The notes beneath the pieces are model-generated. The model saw only the letters and a program-made list of their open reading frames with translations, was not told where the DNA came from and made no database searches. The translations under genes and the position numbers were made by a program. Positions 1 to 5,821 of a stretch of 6,134 nt of DNA are shown here, piece after piece. Every line of letters begins with the position of its first letter. The stretch's first letter is position 1. Source of the DNA: Bacteroidota bacterium. GTDB lineage: Bacteria > Bacteroidota > Bacteroidia > JACCXN01. The DNA lies in contig CANHPJ010000118.1 of assembly GCA_947462515.1 (NCBI GenBank), positions 1 through 6,134 on the forward strand, read 5' to 3'.

Positions 1-612
1 ATAACCCCCACAAAAGAGCTTTCAATAGGGATTTGGGAAATAACTGAATCTATAGATGAGCTATTAGAAATAACTTCATTAAGTGAAGAAGAAAAAAACA
101 TTTTAGACAAATTCAGCTCAATAAACAGAAAACAACAATGGCTAGCGACAAGAACATTGATCCAAAGAATACTTGACACGGAAACAAGAATTGGATATAG
201 AGAATCCGGTAAACCATATTTATTAGGCAATAATTTTGAATTTTCCATATCACATTCAGAGAAATTCGCATGCGTTTTGTTAGACAAAAATAAACCCTGT
301 GGAATAGACATAGAAAAAATTTCTCCAAAGCTAGATAAGGTAAAACATAAATTTTTAAATTCTTCTGAATATGAGTTAATCAAAGAAGGTAACTTATTGC
401 AAAAACTCTGTGTAATTTGGGGAGTAAAAGAATCGCTTTACAAGATGGATGGATCGAATAATTTAAATTTTTCAAATGACATAACTATCTTATCAAAAAT
501 AGACCTAGAAGAAGGGCAATTAGATGCTGTTATAAATAAAAATGGACAAAACAAACCATACACTTTACAGTATTATAAAATAAAGGACTGTATGTTAGTA
601 ATTACGCTTTAA
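1..612 (+). CDS. 4'-phosphopantetheinyl transferase superfamily protein (5' end cut by window edge)
   Basis: The enzyme moves the 4'-phosphopantetheine arm of coenzyme A onto a serine of a carrier protein in the cytoplasm, turning apo-ACP or a similar carrier into its active holo form. The frame is open from base 1 to the TAA at 610-612, giving 203 visible residues. Visible motifs are GKPYL (residues 70-74 of the fragment), FSISHS (81-86), CGIDIEK (100-106, with D103 and E105 as expected Mg2+ ligands) and WGVKESLYKM (140-149, with E144 and K148). The stretch KQQWLATRTL before GKPYL also fits the family. A TTG at 157 could be read as a start, but it lies inside this conserved stretch, so the true start is upstream of the window; probably only about 10-15 residues are missing. 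The short form and WGVKESLYK fit the Sfp/AcpT-like class rather than AcpS. Which carrier it serves cannot be told here. Confidence 0.93.
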   Translation: MTPTKELSIGIWEITESIDELLEITSLSEEEKNILDKFSSINRKQQWLATRTLIQRILDTETRIGYRESGKPYLLGNNFEFSISHSEKFACVLLDKNKPCGIDIEKISPKLDKVKHKFLNSSEYELIKEGNLLQKLCVIWGVKESLYKMDGSNNLNFSNDITILSKIDLEEGQLDAVINKNGQNKPYTLQYYKIKDCMLVITL

Positions 613-655
613 AAAATTAGCCCCATAATTAAAACCAGTTGTTAATTTTTATTTT

Positions 656-663
656 TATTTTTG
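656..663 (+). promoter_or_regulatory. Possible -7 box for the prenylglyceryl phosphate synthase gene
   Basis: TATTTTTG matches the Bacteroidota -7 consensus TAnnTTTG exactly and is the same octamer as the one proposed for ribF. Transcription would start near 670, leaving a leader of about 14 nt before the ATG at 684. The nearest TTG upstream (639-641) is only 14 bp away, shorter than the usual 17-23 bp, and the tract is T-rich, so a chance match is quite possible. The gene could instead be read through from the phosphopantetheinyl transferase gene 71 bp upstream. Confidence 0.3.
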
Positions 664-683
664 TAAGATTAACCTAAAAGTAA

Positions 684-1439
684 ATGATAGATAATCACAT
701 ATATCAATCTATAATTAAAAAAAAGGCACAGGGTCTTAAGCAAATTGCAATATTGCTTGACCCGGATAAGTTAGACAAGGAAAATCTTATTGACACAATT
801 GATAAAGTTGAAGAATCGAATATAGATTTCATTTTTGTTGGAGGCAGTTTAATGGTGACTGAAAACTTCGATGATTGTTTAAGAGAAATTAAGATTAGAA
901 CTTCAAAGCCTATAGTAATTTTCCCGGGCAGCCCTCTACAAGTAAACAAACAAGCAGACGCGATTTTATTATTATCTCTTATATCGGGAAGAAATCCAGA
1001 ATTCCTCATTGGGCAGCACGTTATAGCAGCCCCGGCATTGAAAAAAAGCAGATTAGAAATAATCCCGACAGGATACATTTTGGTTGATAGTGGGAGACAG
1101 ACAACGGCTTCATATATAAGCAATACTACCCCATTACCACACGACAAGGGAGAAGTTGCAGCATGCACTGCACTTGCAGGAGAAATGCTAGGCTTAAAAC
1201 TTATTTATCTTGATGGTGGTAGCGGCGCATTAATGGGAGTAAGCAGTAAGATGATAGAAGAAGTAAGAAAAACAATAAACATACCAATCATTGTTGGTGG
1301 TGGAATTAAAACGGCGAAACAAGCAGAGGAAGCATGTTTTGCTGGGGCGGATTTAATTGTTGTGGGGAATGCCTTTGAAGAAAACAACAATTTAATAAAA
1401 GAAATTTCCGAGGCAGTTCATCAGACTATTTGCACATAG
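684..1439 (+). CDS. Geranylgeranylglyceryl/heptaprenylglyceryl phosphate synthase (GGGPS/PcrB family)
   Basis: This TIM-barrel enzyme joins a polyprenyl diphosphate to sn-glycerol-1-phosphate by an ether bond, the first committed step of archaeal-type lipids; homologues exist in Bacteroidota and Firmicutes. At 251 residues it has normal family length. Visible motifs are LLDPDK (24-29, Mg2+/diphosphate end), FVGGS (51-55), FPGSP (80-84), SLISGRNPEFLIGQH (98-112), PTGYILVDSG (128-137), LAGEMLG (164-170, with conserved E167), YLDGGSGA (175-182), IIVGGGIK (202-209) and GADLIVVGN (221-229). The last three glycine-rich loops are the phosphate-binding end of the barrel. The ATG is preceded directly by an in-frame TAA (681-683), so the start is secure. 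No Shine-Dalgarno sequence is present. Prenyl chain length cannot be read from the sequence, so geranylgeranyl versus heptaprenyl is left open. The stop codon abuts that of the convergent LRR gene. Confidence 0.95.
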   Translation: MIDNHIYQSIIKKKAQGLKQIAILLDPDKLDKENLIDTIDKVEESNIDFIFVGGSLMVTENFDDCLREIKIRTSKPIVIFPGSPLQVNKQADAILLLSLISGRNPEFLIGQHVIAAPALKKSRLEIIPTGYILVDSGRQTTASYISNTTPLPHDKGEVAACTALAGEMLGLKLIYLDGGSGALMGVSSKMIEEVRKTINIPIIVGGGIKTAKQAEEACFAGADLIVVGNAFEENNNLIKEISEAVHQTICT

Positions 1440-2042
1440 TCAAAATCCACAATTACAAGAAGGGGAAAAATAAATTTTGGTATCGGGTAGGATTTCTTCA
1501 ATTCTTTTTTGCTCTTTAGAATTAATTAAAATTCCCCTAAGATCAAAAACTTTTAATTTTTCAAGTTTAGATAAACTTTCCGGAAAGCCTGTCAAATCAT
1601 TATCCCATAGATCCAACACTTCCAAAGCATGAAGATTTTCTATCTCAGAAGGAATAGAAATCAAATTATTTCTACTCATTCTCAACACTTTCAACTCGGG
1701 CAAGAAACAAATCTCTCTTATGAATGCTTCTATCTGATTTTTTGAAAGATCCAAAAGTTCCAAACGAGTTAATTTGACTATTTCCGGGGGGATTTCTCTG
1801 ATTTTGTTTTTTGATAAATCCAGTTCCCTTAAATTTTTAAACAAGAATATTTCCTCAGGAAAAACCGTTAATTTTTCATTGCGAAGTTTCAGTTTATAAA
1901 CCTGATTTGGATTTGTTAAAGCAGACTGCAAAGAATAAAAGGTCTGTTCATGTATATTTAAGAGAGAATCACCTGCTTGGGCAAAAACAAGGGAAGTAAG
2001 GGTTTTTAAAAAAAAACAGATTAATAAAAAAGCTTTAGGCAT
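1440..2042 (-). CDS. Small exported leucine-rich-repeat protein
   Basis: A 200-residue protein of unknown function. Residues 1-21 look like a Sec signal peptide: K3, a hydrophobic stretch, then LVFA before Q22, with signal peptidase I cleavage likely after A21. K13 inside the hydrophobic core is a little unusual. C9 lies too early to be a lipobox cysteine, so periplasmic or secreted is more likely than lipoprotein. Leucine-rich repeats fill most of the rest in an exact 23-residue register: LKLRNEKL (51), LDLSKNKI (74), LDLSKNQI (97), LRMSRNNL (120), LDLWDNDL (143) and a degenerate FDLRGI (166), each followed by an IPxEI/FPEEI-type segment. This is the bacterial/plant-like LRR register, usually a protein-binding scaffold. 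The C-terminus carries a small CNC motif (196-198). No enzymatic domain or sorting tag is visible. The ATG has an in-frame TAA three codons upstream. It follows ribF by 32 bp and is probably co-transcribed. Confidence 0.85.
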   Translation of the reverse strand: MPKAFLLICFFLKTLTSLVFAQAGDSLLNIHEQTFYSLQSALTNPNQVYKLKLRNEKLTVFPEEIFLFKNLRELDLSKNKIREIPPEIVKLTRLELLDLSKNQIEAFIREICFLPELKVLRMSRNNLISIPSEIENLHALEVLDLWDNDLTGFPESLSKLEKLKVFDLRGILINSKEQKRIEEILPDTKIYFSPSCNCGF

Positions 2043-2074
2043 AGACTTTTAAACTAGTTGGGTTAAAGACAAAA

Positions 2075-2995
2075 CTAAAGCAAAGAGGCAGTAATCTTAT
2101 CTTTAGTTAATTGATCTTTAAGGGCGTTAAGATCCGGAAATTTAATTTCATCCCTTATTCGTTCTTTAAAATAGATAATTATTTTCTGATTATAAATATC
2201 TTCATCGAAGTCAAAAATATTCACCTCGATAGATTTTTCACTCTTTCCGATTGTTGGTCTATGACCAATATTCAACATTCCTGAATATTTTGTTCCACTT
2301 ACCGAAACATCAACGGCATAAACCCCATTAAGAGGAATCATTTTATAATTATGCTCAACAAAGAGATTAGCTGTTGGAAACCCAATCGTTCTTCCTAATT
2401 TATTTCCTTCAACAACAACACCTGACAAAGAATATAAATGCCCAAGGTAAAGGGAAGCAGTTTTAATATCACCAGCTAATATTGCATTCCTGATTTTTGT
2501 TGAACTAACATTTACATTATCAATATCCTGAGCAGGAATTTCTTCCACATTAAAACCATAAATATGACCAAACTCCTTTAAGTGTTCAAAGGTCCCTTCC
2601 CTATTTCTGCCAAAGTGATGATTATAACCAATTACCAGCTTTTTAGTCCCGATTTTATTTACAAGAATATTACTTACGAACTCAACTGAACCAAGACGAG
2701 AAAACTCTTTAGTAAAGGGATGAATTATTAAGTGATCAATTCCGTAGTGGTCGAGCAATGAAATTTTCTCTTCCTCAGTAGAGAGCATTTTAAGATCATC
2801 ATTATCAGGAAACAAAACAACACGAGGATGCGGAAAGAAGGTAAGCAAAACAGTTTCACCATTATCAAGCTTGGCGATTTCCTTTAGTCTGCTTATAATT
2901 TTTTGATGTCCAATATGAACACCATCAAAAGTACCGGTGGTAACAACGGCGTTATCTAACTTTTCAAATTGATCAATACTTGTATAAACTTTCAC
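2075..2995 (-). CDS. ribF: Bifunctional riboflavin kinase / FAD synthetase RibF
   Basis: RibF phosphorylates riboflavin to FMN and then adenylates FMN to FAD in the cytoplasm. The 306-residue length is typical. The N-terminal FMN adenylyltransferase half shows TTGTFDGVHIGHQ (19-31) with the nucleotidyltransferase HxGH box at 27-30, FFPHPR (53-58), GYNHHFGRNREG (123-134) and VSSTKIR (163-169, the SSTxIR box). The C-terminal riboflavin kinase half shows GRTIGFPTANL (201-211, PTAN box), LNGVYAV (222-228), GMLNIGHRPTIG (239-250) and EVNIFDF (257-263), where E257 is at the position of the catalytic base. The start is GTG: an in-frame TAA lies six codons upstream with no ATG between, and MKVY is a common RibF beginning. 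It probably leads a two-gene transcript with the LRR gene. No FMN riboswitch fits in its short leader. Confidence 0.96.
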   Translation of the reverse strand: MKVYTSIDQFEKLDNAVVTTGTFDGVHIGHQKIISRLKEIAKLDNGETVLLTFFPHPRVVLFPDNDDLKMLSTEEEKISLLDHYGIDHLIIHPFTKEFSRLGSVEFVSNILVNKIGTKKLVIGYNHHFGRNREGTFEHLKEFGHIYGFNVEEIPAQDIDNVNVSSTKIRNAILAGDIKTASLYLGHLYSLSGVVVEGNKLGRTIGFPTANLFVEHNYKMIPLNGVYAVDVSVSGTKYSGMLNIGHRPTIGKSEKSIEVNIFDFDEDIYNQKIIIYFKERIRDEIKFPDLNALKDQLTKDKITASLL

Positions 2996-3059
2996 TCTAA
3001 ACTTAAAAAATTAAACAAAAAAAAACAAATTAGCTAAACGTCAAACTGATTCTGTTAAT

Positions 3060-3089
3060 CAAAAATAAGAAAATAAATTTTCAGTACAA
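3060..3089 (-). promoter_or_regulatory. Bacteroidota-type promoter of ribF
   Basis: Read on the minus strand, TTG (3089-3087), a 19-bp spacer and TATTTTTG (3067-3060) match the Bacteroidota primary sigma consensus of TTG, about 19 bp, TAnnTTTG, with a perfect -7 box. Transcription would begin near 3053, giving a leader of about 58 nt before the GTG start. The leader contains a run of nine U and no obvious structure. The region is AT-rich, which raises the chance of random matches, but the spacing is right. Confidence 0.55.
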
Positions 3090-3093
3090 GATA

Positions 3094-3123
3094 TTGCATT
3101 CTTAATAATTTAAAGTAATTTCG
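3094..3123 (+). promoter_or_regulatory. Bacteroidota-type promoter of atpD-atpC
   Basis: TTG (3094-3096), a 19-bp spacer and TAATTTCG (3116-3123) match the Bacteroidota promoter with one deviation in the -7 box (C for T at the third position of TTTG). Transcription would begin near 3130 with a leader of about 34 nt before the atpD ATG. The leader is AT-rich with no Shine-Dalgarno sequence, as is normal in this phylum. Confidence 0.5.
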
Positions 3124-3163
3124 CGCTTCGAATTTATATGTAAAAATTTAAAATCCTTAAGAG

Positions 3164-4675
3164 ATGTCAAAAAATACCGGAAAAATTGTGCAGGTAATCG
3201 GCCCTGTTGTTGACGTTAGTTTTGAGCAAGACGGAGGCGGCAAGTTACCAAACATACTTGATGCATTAGAAATCATAAAAGAGAATGGTATGAAAATCAT
3301 TCTTGAGTGCCAACAGCACATCGGACAAGACACCATTAGAGCAATTGCGATGGATTCAACCGATGGATTGCAGAGAGGCACTGAGGTTGTTTCTACCGGA
3401 TCTCCTATTAAAATGCCAGTAGGTGAGCAAATAAAAGGAAGATTATTCAATGTAGTAGGAGATACGATTGATGGAATTCAAGAGCTTTCGAAAGACGGAG
3501 GTTATCCTATACATCGTCAACCGCCAAGATTCGAAGATCTTTCTACTTCAACAGAAGTATTATTTACAGGAATTAAAGTTATCGATTTATTGGAACCTTA
3601 TCCAAAAGGCGGTAAAATCGGATTATTTGGAGGAGCTGGAGTAGGAAAAACAGTATTGATCATGGAGTTGATCAACAATATTGCCAAAGGTTACGCCGGT
3701 TTATCTGTTTTTGCAGGAGTTGGAGAAAGAACGAGAGAAGGGAATGACTTATTAAGGGAGATGATAGAGTCTGGAGTAATAAAATATGGAGAAGAGTTTA
3801 ACCATTCGATGGAAAAAGGTGGATGGGACTTATCCAAAGTTGATTTACAAGAGTTAGCAAAATCACAGGCAACACTTGTTTTTGGACAAATGAATGAGCC
3901 TCCAGGAGCGCGTGCAAGAGTAGCATTATCAGGACTTACCATGGCAGAATATTTCCGTGATGGAGATAATGAGTCAGGAGGAAAAGACATCTTATTTTTC
4001 ATCGACAACATATTCCGTTTCACGCAAGCAGGTTCAGAAGTATCGGCTCTATTAGGCCGTATGCCATCTGCTGTAGGATACCAACCTACCCTTGCTACTG
4101 AGATGGGATTGATGCAGGAGAGAATCACCTCTACAAAAAGAGGTTCAATCACATCAGTTCAGGCAGTTTATGTACCGGCGGATGACTTAACTGACCCTGC
4201 ACCGGCAACTACATTTGCCCACTTAGATGCTACTACTGTATTAAGCAGAAAAATTGCGGAGTTGGGAATATATCCTGCAGTTGATCCATTAGATTCAACT
4301 TCAAGAATTCTTTCACCAGCAGTATTAGGCGATCTACATTATAATACAGCTCAAAAGATAAAAGCATTATTACAACGATATAAAGAACTTCAGGATATTA
4401 TTGCAATCCTAGGTTTAGATGAATTATCTGAAGAAGATAAACTTGTTGTTCACCGTGCAAGAAGGGTTCAGCGTTTTCTATCTCAGCCATTCCACGTTGC
4501 AGAGCAGTTTACCGGATTAAAAGGAGTTCTTGTAAGCATTGAAGACACCATTAAAGGATTTAACATGATTTTAGATGGTGAGGTTGACAATTATCCTGAG
4601 GCAGCATTTAACTTAGTAGGAACTATAGAAGATGCGATGCAAAAAGGAAAAAGACTAATGTCAGAAGCAAAATAA
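3164..4675 (+). CDS. atpD: F1Fo ATP synthase subunit beta
   Basis: The catalytic subunit of the F1 head makes ATP from ADP and phosphate at the inner face of the cytoplasmic membrane. The beta-barrel domain opens with GKIVQVIGPVVDVSF (6-20). The nucleotide-binding domain has the P-loop GGAGVGKT (156-163), GERTREGND (187-195, with E188 at the position of the catalytic glutamate), GQMNEPPGARAR (241-252), Walker B ILFFIDN (276-282, D281) and ALLGRMPSAVGYQPTLATEMG (295-315). The C-terminal domain carries DELSEED (419-425). At 503 residues it is about 40 longer than E. coli beta. By hand comparison most of the excess is an insertion of about 27 residues between GERTREGND and GQMNEPP, plus about 5 before Walker B; similar enlargement is usual in Bacteroidota. 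The ATG matches the usual N-terminus. Its codons look more GC-rich than those of its neighbours, as expected for a highly expressed gene. Only atpC follows, so the ATP synthase genes are split. Confidence 0.99.
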   Translation: MSKNTGKIVQVIGPVVDVSFEQDGGGKLPNILDALEIIKENGMKIILECQQHIGQDTIRAIAMDSTDGLQRGTEVVSTGSPIKMPVGEQIKGRLFNVVGDTIDGIQELSKDGGYPIHRQPPRFEDLSTSTEVLFTGIKVIDLLEPYPKGGKIGLFGGAGVGKTVLIMELINNIAKGYAGLSVFAGVGERTREGNDLLREMIESGVIKYGEEFNHSMEKGGWDLSKVDLQELAKSQATLVFGQMNEPPGARARVALSGLTMAEYFRDGDNESGGKDILFFIDNIFRFTQAGSEVSALLGRMPSAVGYQPTLATEMGLMQERITSTKRGSITSVQAVYVPADDLTDPAPATTFAHLDATTVLSRKIAELGIYPAVDPLDSTSRILSPAVLGDLHYNTAQKIKALLQRYKELQDIIAILGLDELSEEDKLVVHRARRVQRFLSQPFHVAEQFTGLKGVLVSIEDTIKGFNMILDGEVDNYPEAAFNLVGTIEDAMQKGKRLMSEAK

Positions 4676-4687
4676 ATAATTCACTGC

Positions 4688-4719
4688 ATTCAGCGTTTTA
4701 GGTTTCTAAAACGCTGAAT
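4688..4719. repeat. Perfect 14-bp inverted repeat between atpD and atpC
   Basis: The arm ATTCAGCGTTTTAG (4688-4701) is followed by the loop GTTT (4702-4705) and its exact reverse complement (4706-4719). It begins 12 nt after the atpD stop and ends 15 nt before the atpC ATG. No U-run follows on either strand (AAAATTTG follows on +), so it is not a canonical intrinsic terminator. In mRNA it would be a stable intercistronic hairpin. Plausible roles are protecting the atpD transcript from 3' decay, marking a processing site, partial attenuation, or tuning epsilon translation; which one applies is inference. Confidence 0.8.
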
Positions 4720-4734
4720 AAAATTTGAACCTCG

Positions 4735-4977
4735 ATGTATTTAGAAATAATAACCCCTGATAAAAAAGTTTTCGAAGGAGAAATAACATCCGTTATTTTG
4801 CCTGGTTCAGAAGGTTCTTTTGGAATTTTAAACAATCACGCGCCTATTATTTCAACTTTAGGTTACGGAGAGATTAAGATTACAGATAAAAGCCAAAAAA
4901 CTCAAGTTTTCAACATTGGAGGAGGAGTCGTTGAAGTTATAAACAACAAGATAAATGTTTTAGCTGAAAACGTTTAA
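4735..4977 (+). CDS. atpC: F1Fo ATP synthase subunit epsilon, short form
   Basis: Epsilon sits on the central stalk with gamma and couples the F1 head to the c-ring. The 80 residues align with the N-terminal beta-sandwich only: MYLEIITPDKKVFEGE (1-16), ILPGSEGSFGILNNHAPII (21-39, containing the family signature GSEGxFGIxxxHAP), FNIGGGVVEV (59-68) and NVLAENV (74-80). It stops where the E. coli protein (139 residues) would enter the C-terminal helical hairpin, so the ratchet-like autoinhibition carried by that hairpin should be absent. The terminator follows 13 nt after the stop codon and there is no sign of a frameshift, so this is a genuine short form, common in Bacteroidota. An in-frame TGA three codons upstream makes the ATG the only reasonable start. 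It probably shares a transcript with atpD across the 59-bp hairpin-bearing spacer. Confidence 0.95.
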   Translation: MYLEIITPDKKVFEGEITSVILPGSEGSFGILNNHAPIISTLGYGEIKITDKSQKTQVFNIGGGVVEVINNKINVLAENV

Positions 4978-4984
4978 GATCCAG

Positions 4985-5041
4985 AAAGCCAAAATAAAAA
5001 AGGAGCAATCACATCGATTGCTCCTTTTTTATTTTAGCTTT
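4985..5041. terminator. Bidirectional intrinsic terminator shared by atpDC and the rsgA-dtd-mazG group
   Basis: A 20-bp perfect stem pairs 4991-5010 with 5016-5035 across the loop ACATC. The core is GGAGCAATC/GATTGCTCC, flanked by A-runs on the left and T-runs on the right. Beyond one C/A mismatch the pairing continues for five more bases (AAAGC with GCTTT). Because the arms are A-rich then T-rich, each strand yields a GC-containing hairpin followed by a U-tract, so it should stop transcription from both sides. It starts a few nt after the atpC stop and overlaps the last codons and stop of the minus-strand pyrophosphohydrolase gene. Confidence 0.93.
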
Positions 5042-5355
5042 TCATTATTTTGATGTCTATCACTGTCCCGAGAAGTCTTTTTTTGAATGTTTTTTTCCAG
5101 GGCTTTTGTTAGATCAACACCTGTTTGATTCGCCAGGCATATTAAAACGAAAAGAACATCAGCAAGCTCGTCGGCAAGATCTTTATTTTTATCAGAATCT
5201 TTAAAAGACTGCTCGCCATACTTTCTAGAAATTATACGAGCCACCTCCCCCACTTCTTCCGTTAAGATAGCCATATTGGTTAGTTCATTAAAATATCTGA
5301 CACCATGATTCTTTATCCAATTATCAACTGTTACTTGCGCTTGTTCCAAAGTCAT
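5029..5355 (-). CDS. MazG-like nucleotide pyrophosphohydrolase
   Basis: A small all-alpha NTP pyrophosphatase, expected to hydrolyse (d)NTPs or modified nucleotides to the monophosphate and pyrophosphate in the cytoplasm. The 108-residue single-domain form resembles the short YpjD-like branch rather than the two-domain E. coli MazG. The metal-binding signature is visible as EEVGE (33-37: E33, E34, E37) followed by ELAD (63-66: E63, D66), the EExxE...ExxD pattern of the superfamily; the helix continues as VLFVLICLANQTGVDL (67-82). The C-terminus is a charged tail. Its ATG overlaps the dtd stop by one base (TAATG), so translation is probably coupled. Its last codons lie within the shared terminator hairpin. 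The true substrate cannot be deduced from sequence; a housecleaning role fits both the fold and the dtd neighbour. Confidence 0.92.
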   Translation of the reverse strand: MTLEQAQVTVDNWIKNHGVRYFNELTNMAILTEEVGEVARIISRKYGEQSFKDSDKNKDLADELADVLFVLICLANQTGVDLTKALEKNIQKKTSRDSDRHQNNEKLK

Positions 5356-5807
5356 TATTCTCTATTTTTAGAATCAATAATTATAGTTACCGGACCATCG
5401 TTAGTGAGTGAGACTTTCATGTCGGCACCAAAAACACCGGTCTGTATTGGTTTATTTAATTCATTTTGAAGCAATGAAATAAAAGCTTCATAAAGTGGAA
5501 TTGCTATATCCGGCTTAGCAGCCTTTATATAGGAAGGTCGATTTCCTTTTTTCGTGCTGGCATAGAGCGTAAACTGGCTAATAAGCAAAATATCAGCATT
5601 TACATCTTTCAATGAAAGATTCATCACTTTAAGGGGATCGTTAAAAACTCTTAGATTAATTACTTTAGAACAAAGCCATTGCACATCTTCAAATGTATCA
5701 ATTTCAGAGATTCCCAAAAGAATTAAAAGTCCGTTTTTAATTTGACTTTTTAATTTCTCATCGATTTTTACAGATGCTTCAGATACCCTTTGAATGACCA
5801 CTCGCAT
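5355..5807 (-). CDS. dtd: D-aminoacyl-tRNA deacylase
   Basis: DTD hydrolyses D-amino acids (and mischarged glycine) from tRNA, a chirality proofreading step that keeps D-residues out of proteins. The 150-residue length is standard. Signature segments are MRVVIQRVSEASV (1-13), the active-site motif SQFTLY (77-82), KKGNRPSY (86-93), GVFGADMKV (124-132) and TNDGPVTIIID (135-145), whose G138-P139 is the Gly-cisPro pair that rejects L-amino acids in the partner subunit of the homodimer. The start ATG is supported by the conserved MRVVIQR beginning. The gene lies 14 bp downstream of rsgA and overlaps the next gene by one base, so it is almost certainly the middle gene of an operon. Confidence 0.97.
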   Translation of the reverse strand: MRVVIQRVSEASVKIDEKLKSQIKNGLLILLGISEIDTFEDVQWLCSKVINLRVFNDPLKVMNLSLKDVNADILLISQFTLYASTKKGNRPSYIKAAKPDIAIPLYEAFISLLQNELNKPIQTGVFGADMKVSLTNDGPVTIIIDSKNRE

Positions 5808-5821
5808 GCAGTGAAACTGTT

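Noticed and set aside
157..159. TTG as the start of the phosphopantetheinyl transferase gene
   Set aside because: The frame is open back to base 1 and encodes family-like sequence (WLATRTL) before this codon, so the gene simply runs off the window.
639..641. TTG as the -33 element for the GGGPS promoter
   Set aside because: The spacer to TATTTTTG at 656 would be 14 bp, outside the usual range.
627..650. Intrinsic terminator after the phosphopantetheinyl transferase gene
   Set aside because: AATTAA and TTAATT can pair and T-rich sequence follows, but the stem is almost all A/T, the inner part needs a bulge and the loop is tiny; too weak to call.
704..1168. Long open reading frame on the minus strand opposite the GGGPS gene
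   Set aside because: It lies entirely antisense to a gene with strong family motifs, and its translation shows no recognisable domain.
2016..2018. Cysteine at residue 9 of the LRR protein as a lipobox
   Set aside because: It comes too early in the signal peptide; the LVFA-Q junction at 18-22 is a better signal peptidase I site.
2996..3059. FMN riboswitch in front of ribF
   Set aside because: The predicted leader is only about 58 nt, far shorter than an RFN element, and none of the conserved helices or loop sequences are visible.
3691..4152. Long open reading frame on the minus strand opposite atpD
   Set aside because: It is a mirror of the highly constrained atpD codons, with no promoter, start context or domain of its own.
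4688..4719. Terminator separating atpD from atpC
   Set aside because: The hairpin lacks a following U-run on either strand and no promoter is visible before atpC, so it is listed as a repeat rather than a terminator.
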